Source: an uncultured Candidatus Marinamargulisbacteria bacterium (lineage in GTDB: Bacteria; Margulisbacteria; Riflemargulisbacteria; GWF2-35-9). Taken from it: DNA of 54,796 bases. Each line of letters opens with the position of its first letter. Within the stretch, counting starts at the first letter, position 1. Shown in pieces: positions 51,458 to 54,796 of the stretch. The notes beneath the pieces were generated by a model that saw only the letters and a program-made list of their open reading frames with translations, made no database searches and was not told the origin of the DNA. Both the position numbers and the translations under genes were made by a program. The stretch covers positions 69,844 to 124,639 of the forward strand of contig CAIWAN010000052.1 of NCBI GenBank assembly GCA_903910705.1, written 5' to 3'.

Positions 51458-51464
51458 GGTCTCG

Positions 51465-51473
51465 ATTATATCA
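51465..51473 (-). promoter_or_regulatory. Extended -10 promoter of ugd-uxs
   Basis: TG-a-TATAAT, with the hexamer at 51470-51465, ends 7 bp before the ugd ATG. This predicts a leaderless transcript. Confidence 0.6.
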
Positions 51474-51491
51474 GTGATTTTTACTTTCCGC

Positions 51492-51518
51492 TAAAGTTTT
51501 AAAGATATCTACCGATAA
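51492..51518 (+). promoter_or_regulatory. Sigma-28 (FliA/SigD) type promoter
   Basis: TAAAGTTT at 51492-51499, exactly 11 bp, then ACCGATAA at 51511-51518. The known FliA consensus is TAAAGTTT-N11-GCCGATAA, so 15 of 16 positions match. It lies 46 bp before the ATG of the 255-aa gene, leaving room for the AAGGAGG site (51553-51559). Confidence 0.75.
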
Positions 51519-51564
51519 TCAAAAGCTAGTCTGTCTAAAACAGGATCATTTCAAGGAGGATACG

Positions 51565-52332
51565 ATGGAAAATTCAAGTATTATTTCTGGCGCTTTCGTC
51601 AATCAAAGCTTGCTCCAAAACATGTTTAGCTCAAGAACAAACGGCTCCTTTGCCAACCTTTTGCCCACATCCACCTCTACTGATCTTGCCGCTGCTGCCG
51701 CCCAAAGTCTACTCGGGGCAACCTTTGGCTATACCCAAGACAACACAATCAGCACGTTGACTCAAAGCTTGCTCTCCACAGAGTCTCAAGCCGTCAGTAT
51801 TTCTCAAACCGCACAACAGATCTCGGAACTTTATAACAAAGTACGCCGCTCGAACAATTCCAACGCCATAGATGGTATGAACACCATCCTCAGTGAACTC
51901 ATTCAGAATAATCAAGACCCGTTAACGTTTATAAATTCCGTCAAAACCCTTTCCTCGGCCGACCTAACGTCTGTCATGGAAACGGCAAATGCGGTCGAAT
52001 CCACCCAACGCCTAGCCACAGGGAGATCAGACATTAATGCGTGGATCAACCAAGCAACGGAAGCATATTCTGTTAGTGATTCTGCAGGGAAACAGGTTGT
52101 TGCTGCCACTCAAAAGATATTAGCCGCTCAGCCCGAGGCTAAACTCACCACGAATCAAGCCTTATCCGACTATATCAAAGCCAATCAAACCATTGCAGAC
52201 CTCAATACAAAGGCAGCCAATAAAGATGAGTATTACAAACAACTCGCGCAAATCGTTCAAACCTCAACGAATCTCCACGTGGATATTAATAGTTTCGACC
52301 AAACCCTCTCAAGCAAGAAGCCGCTCGCATAG
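51565..52332 (+). CDS. Unknown 255-aa S/T/A/Q-rich protein, possible flagellar-regulon export substrate
   Basis: I do not recognise this protein. It is rich in S, T, A, N and Q, has no cysteine and only one tryptophan, and lacks a signal peptide or membrane helix. It is predicted to be largely helical, with blocks such as AQQISELYNKVRRSNN, LSDYIKANQTIADLNTKAANKDEYYKQLAQ. This composition resembles flagellin-, hook- or filament-associated proteins exported by the flagellar type III system, which also lack cleaved signals. The near-consensus sigma-28 promoter supports a late flagellar or motility role. AAGGAGG lies 5 nt before the ATG. It is convergent with the barrel-SppA gene (8-bp gap). Confidence 0.8.
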   Translation: MENSSIISGAFVNQSLLQNMFSSRTNGSFANLLPTSTSTDLAAAAAQSLLGATFGYTQDNTISTLTQSLLSTESQAVSISQTAQQISELYNKVRRSNNSNAIDGMNTILSELIQNNQDPLTFINSVKTLSSADLTSVMETANAVESTQRLATGRSDINAWINQATEAYSVSDSAGKQVVAATQKILAAQPEAKLTTNQALSDYIKANQTIADLNTKAANKDEYYKQLAQIVQTSTNLHVDINSFDQTLSSKKPLA

Positions 52333-52340
52333 CATGTCCA

Positions 52341-54656
52341 CTAATACTCACCAAAGGGCAGCATCATTGTGGCCTCTCCCCGATGCTTAAAGCGAAACAT
52401 TAAGTCCTGATAGACCTTGGAGTTGGCTAATTCGAGTAAGGTTGAAGTTTGTCCGTCCATTCCTCCACTAAAATCAAACAACGTTTGTTCTGGGTATTGC
52501 AATAAATCAACGCTCTTATCCGGCGCAATATGAGCCATTTTCTTAGCTAGCAGCAGGGCATCCATTAAGTTGCCTAAGTCATCTGCTAGATTTTGTTTGA
52601 TAGCGTCGGACCCTAGCCATACTCTGCCTTGTCCAATACTATCAACATTCGCTGTACTCAGATTACGTCCGCTTCCAACCCTTTCAATAAACCCATTATA
52701 AGCCTCTAAGATATTACTCTTAATTTTGCTTTGCTCGTCACTGTCCAAATTGCGATCGGGCAGAAAGCCAAACATCCCCACCGCTAAATCAGCATGTTTG
52801 CCAATTGCTACATAGTCTGTCGATAGTCCTAAAGTTTTTTTAAGCCCTGTATTATAAAACCAGCCACCAATTACTCCAATGGAGCCGGTATACGTAAAAG
52901 GTGTCGTTAGGATTTTCTTCCCGTACATCGACAACCAATACCCACCTGAAGCGGCTTGGTCGCCCTGTGAAATAATAATTGGCTTATTGGAGGTGCAAGT
53001 TCTTATCTCCTCCGCTACCATATCGGCCGCTACAGCACTCCCACCAGGAGAATCTACCCGTATCACGATGGCTTTAATATCATCATCCTTAATGAAGCAA
53101 CGCAGTTGACGGGCCAAGTCATAGGCTTTTATTCCCGTCTCAGTATCACAAACCCCCACCGCATATAACAGAGCCATCTGGGGTTTATTCTCCCAACTAT
53201 CCCGATGATCGGGTTCAGTTTGTGCAAAGCGTAAAGCAGGCTCACTATAGCTAATTTCGGATTTTTCATATTGTTTTAAAATATCGTCTATGTCGATCCA
53301 GCGTCCCGTAGCATCGACTAGCTTTTCGTTTTTAGCCGAAAGGGCACTTAAGGCGATTTCATCATTCATGAGATGCTCAATATTACTACTGGGTATGGCT
53401 CGATTGGCCATGACAGCACTTTGCCACGATTCAAACATACCCCGAAGCAAGACCTGTTTTTGCTCACGATCTGCTTCCGACATACTCTCACGCGATAGGG
53501 GTTCTACCGCTGATTTATATTTAAAGTAGCGCCATTCCTCAAAACCGATTCCCAGTTGGGCCAAAAGGCCTTTCAAATAGGTTCGACTTAACACAAATCC
53601 CTGAAAGGAAAGACTTCCCACCGGATCTATCACCATATAATCGGCCACCGAAGCCACACCATAATCAACGATGCCCGCTTGCTCCAAAAAAACGACCACT
53701 TTTTTGCCATGAGCTTTGCAGTAGGCCAGTTCTTTGTGAATTTCATAGGCAAAAGCGGATGTTAAATAACTGCCGGCAAAATTAACCGCCACCCCATCGA
53801 TACATTTATCTTCCGCCGCCTGATGAAGACGATCCAACACACTCAGTAAACTCTGGCTTTTACTAAAGAACACACTAGAATGGTACTCAACCGGCTGATT
53901 TAGATCTAGCTTCATATAGCGCTTTTGAGGTAACTTGAACAAGGGTACCTCATTGATCCTCTCCGCATTACGAAAACCGAACCCAGCCGAATTTGTCCAC
54001 CATATAAGGCTGTCCAACTGAAAACTTAACCCCAAGCTATAAGTAGATTTATCATTCACTTTGGCAAAAAGACTGAGGGCCTGAATCGGCTTATAATTCA
54101 GCCCCAACCCATAAGAAGCCAAGTCTTGATTATAGCGCGAATAATCCACATAGCTGCTGAGTTGATTCGTCCCAAATGGACGCCAAGCGAGTTCTAAATA
54201 TTCATCACTATCAGAAACAGCATATTTCTTGCTGCCGGCTACTGAAATAAAAGTGGTGGGCCGATAAACAAACCCATAAGACCCATAGTTTTCTCGATCT
54301 AAAACATTTTGCCCATCAAACCAGCCTTTACCCAAACCAAAACTAAGTTCCCGACTACCAGCAGAAAATGCCAAAATATGATCGGTAAAGTCACCTTGGG
54401 CCGTGCTATGCATGACCTTACCATAAGCCAAGTTGGGCAATACGATGTGCAGCCCCGTGGCTTTCGCATTGTTGTAATAAATAAAATCCGCTTGATCATA
54501 GTCGCTTAATAGTGCCGGATTATCTAGTCCACCTAAACCGGCTTCACTGACAGCCGGACTGCCCAAAGAAAACTGATTAATAGCACGATAATCCAAAATA
54601 CTCGACTCAGCCAAGGGTAAAAAACAGAGTAAAAAGGGGGCTATTTTTCTAAACAT
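52341..54656 (-). CDS. sppA: SppA-type peptidase fused to an N-terminal outer-membrane beta-barrel
   Basis: The 771-aa protein has a short signal peptide (1-18). Residues about 20-240 are barrel-like: a DNPALL motif (45-50) as in PorV/PorQ-type proteins, then many amphipathic strands (YGSYGFVYRP, YGLGLNYKP, YSLGLSFQL). Residues about 260-720 are a two-domain SppA: the catalytic lysine K381 in YKSAVEP, RVDSPGGS (533-540), and the nucleophile S570 in AASGGYW, then TGSIGV. Both catalytic residues of the tandem (67K-type) enzyme are present. Classical SppA cleaves leftover signal peptides in the inner membrane. Here the fusion suggests a protease facing the periplasm from the outer membrane. A TTGACA followed by nine G lies upstream. 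Confidence 0.9.
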   Translation of the reverse strand: MFRKIAPFLLCFLPLAESSILDYRAINQFSLGSPAVSEAGLGGLDNPALLSDYDQADFIYYNNAKATGLHIVLPNLAYGKVMHSTAQGDFTDHILAFSAGSRELSFGLGKGWFDGQNVLDRENYGSYGFVYRPTTFISVAGSKKYAVSDSDEYLELAWRPFGTNQLSSYVDYSRYNQDLASYGLGLNYKPIQALSLFAKVNDKSTYSLGLSFQLDSLIWWTNSAGFGFRNAERINEVPLFKLPQKRYMKLDLNQPVEYHSSVFFSKSQSLLSVLDRLHQAAEDKCIDGVAVNFAGSYLTSAFAYEIHKELAYCKAHGKKVVVFLEQAGIVDYGVASVADYMVIDPVGSLSFQGFVLSRTYLKGLLAQLGIGFEEWRYFKYKSAVEPLSRESMSEADREQKQVLLRGMFESWQSAVMANRAIPSSNIEHLMNDEIALSALSAKNEKLVDATGRWIDIDDILKQYEKSEISYSEPALRFAQTEPDHRDSWENKPQMALLYAVGVCDTETGIKAYDLARQLRCFIKDDDIKAIVIRVDSPGGSAVAADMVAEEIRTCTSNKPIIISQGDQAASGGYWLSMYGKKILTTPFTYTGSIGVIGGWFYNTGLKKTLGLSTDYVAIGKHADLAVGMFGFLPDRNLDSDEQSKIKSNILEAYNGFIERVGSGRNLSTANVDSIGQGRVWLGSDAIKQNLADDLGNLMDALLLAKKMAHIAPDKSVDLLQYPEQTLFDFSGGMDGQTSTLLELANSKVYQDLMFRFKHRGEATMMLPFGEY

Positions 54657-54679
54657 ACTAGGAGTCTGTCGGACTTAAT

Positions 54680-54708
54680 GGGTTAAAGTTTTGCCCCCCC
54701 CCTGTCAA
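54680..54708 (-). promoter_or_regulatory. Candidate promoter of sppA with G9 spacer tract
   Basis: A perfect TTGACA (54708-54703) is followed directly by nine G (54702-54694). The best -10 is TTTAAC (54687-54682), 15 bp from the -35; TAACCC at 17 bp is poorer. Two extra G would bring TTTAAC to 17 bp. Confidence 0.4.
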
Positions 54709-54717
54709 TAGGCAGTT

Positions 54718-54796
54718 TCAGCGATCACCTAAAACCACCGACACATTGTTGCTGAGCTTGGCGCAGGTTGCGTCATAATCGCTGCAAAACTGCAAG
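54718..54796 (-). CDS. C-terminal end of an unidentified gene, partial
   Basis: An open minus-strand frame enters from the right edge and ends in TGA at 54720-54718. It encodes about 25 residues (…FCSDYDATCAKLSNNVSVVL…). The fragment is too short to identify. It has two cysteines and could be the end of a secreted protein gene upstream of sppA. Confidence 0.3.
   Translation of the reverse strand, partial: LQFCSDYDATCAKLSNNVSVVLGDR

Overview
The window comes from a diderm (Gram-negative type) bacterium with moderate G+C, probably around 42%. The diderm reading rests on two predicted outer-membrane beta-barrel proteins. A rubredoxin/ferritin/superoxide reductase/rubrerythrin cluster points to an anaerobic or oxygen-sensitive life. 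A sigma-28-type promoter hints at flagellar motility. I cannot fix the phylum from the sequence. Lineages known for giant surface proteins (for example Omnitrophota or Margulisbacteria) would fit, but that is only a guess.

Layout. (1) 1-33687, minus strand: one giant secreted-protein gene runs off the left edge, so at least 11,229 codons are visible and the C-terminus is missing. It has a signal peptide, a fibronectin-like N-terminal module, about 64 Ig-like repeats of about 112 residues, and then about 3,900 residues of longer FN3/Ig-like modules interrupted by a non-repetitive island. (2) 33854-35791, minus: an oxidative-stress operon (88-aa unknown protein, rubrerythrin, desulfoferrodoxin, ferritin, rubredoxin). 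(3) 35841-39005: a secreted polysaccharide deacetylase, divergent from an ornithine/lysine decarboxylase, then a MITE-like palindrome, a small outer-membrane protein and a DUF1761 membrane protein. (4) 39179-43281: glnS and prmA diverge from a 30-bp gap that shares a palindromic -10 box; prmA is coupled to a folate/biopterin-type transporter. (5) 43273-48643, minus: rapA, kup, pabB and pabC. (6) 48706-51457: a four-helix membrane protein converges on the ugd-uxs pair (UDP-glucose to UDP-glucuronate to UDP-xylose). (7) 51492-54796: a 255-aa protein without signal peptide behind a near-consensus sigma-28 promoter, an SppA protease fused to an N-terminal outer-membrane barrel, and the tail of a further gene.

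How the parts connect. Rubrerythrin, superoxide reductase, ferritin and rubredoxin together detoxify superoxide and peroxide and sequester iron. PabB and PabC make p-aminobenzoate for folate, and the convergent BT1-family transporter may move folates or pterins. Ugd and Uxs supply UDP-xylose for surface glycans, consistent with a cell that invests in its envelope (giant protein, barrels, deacetylase).

Two features cut across the window. Many transcription-unit-leading genes have a -10 hexamer ending only 6-10 bp before the start codon, which predicts leaderless mRNAs. Homopolymeric G tracts (7-9) lie in the promoters of the giant gene and of the barrel-SppA gene, and one lies inside the giant reading frame, which suggests possible phase variation of surface proteins.
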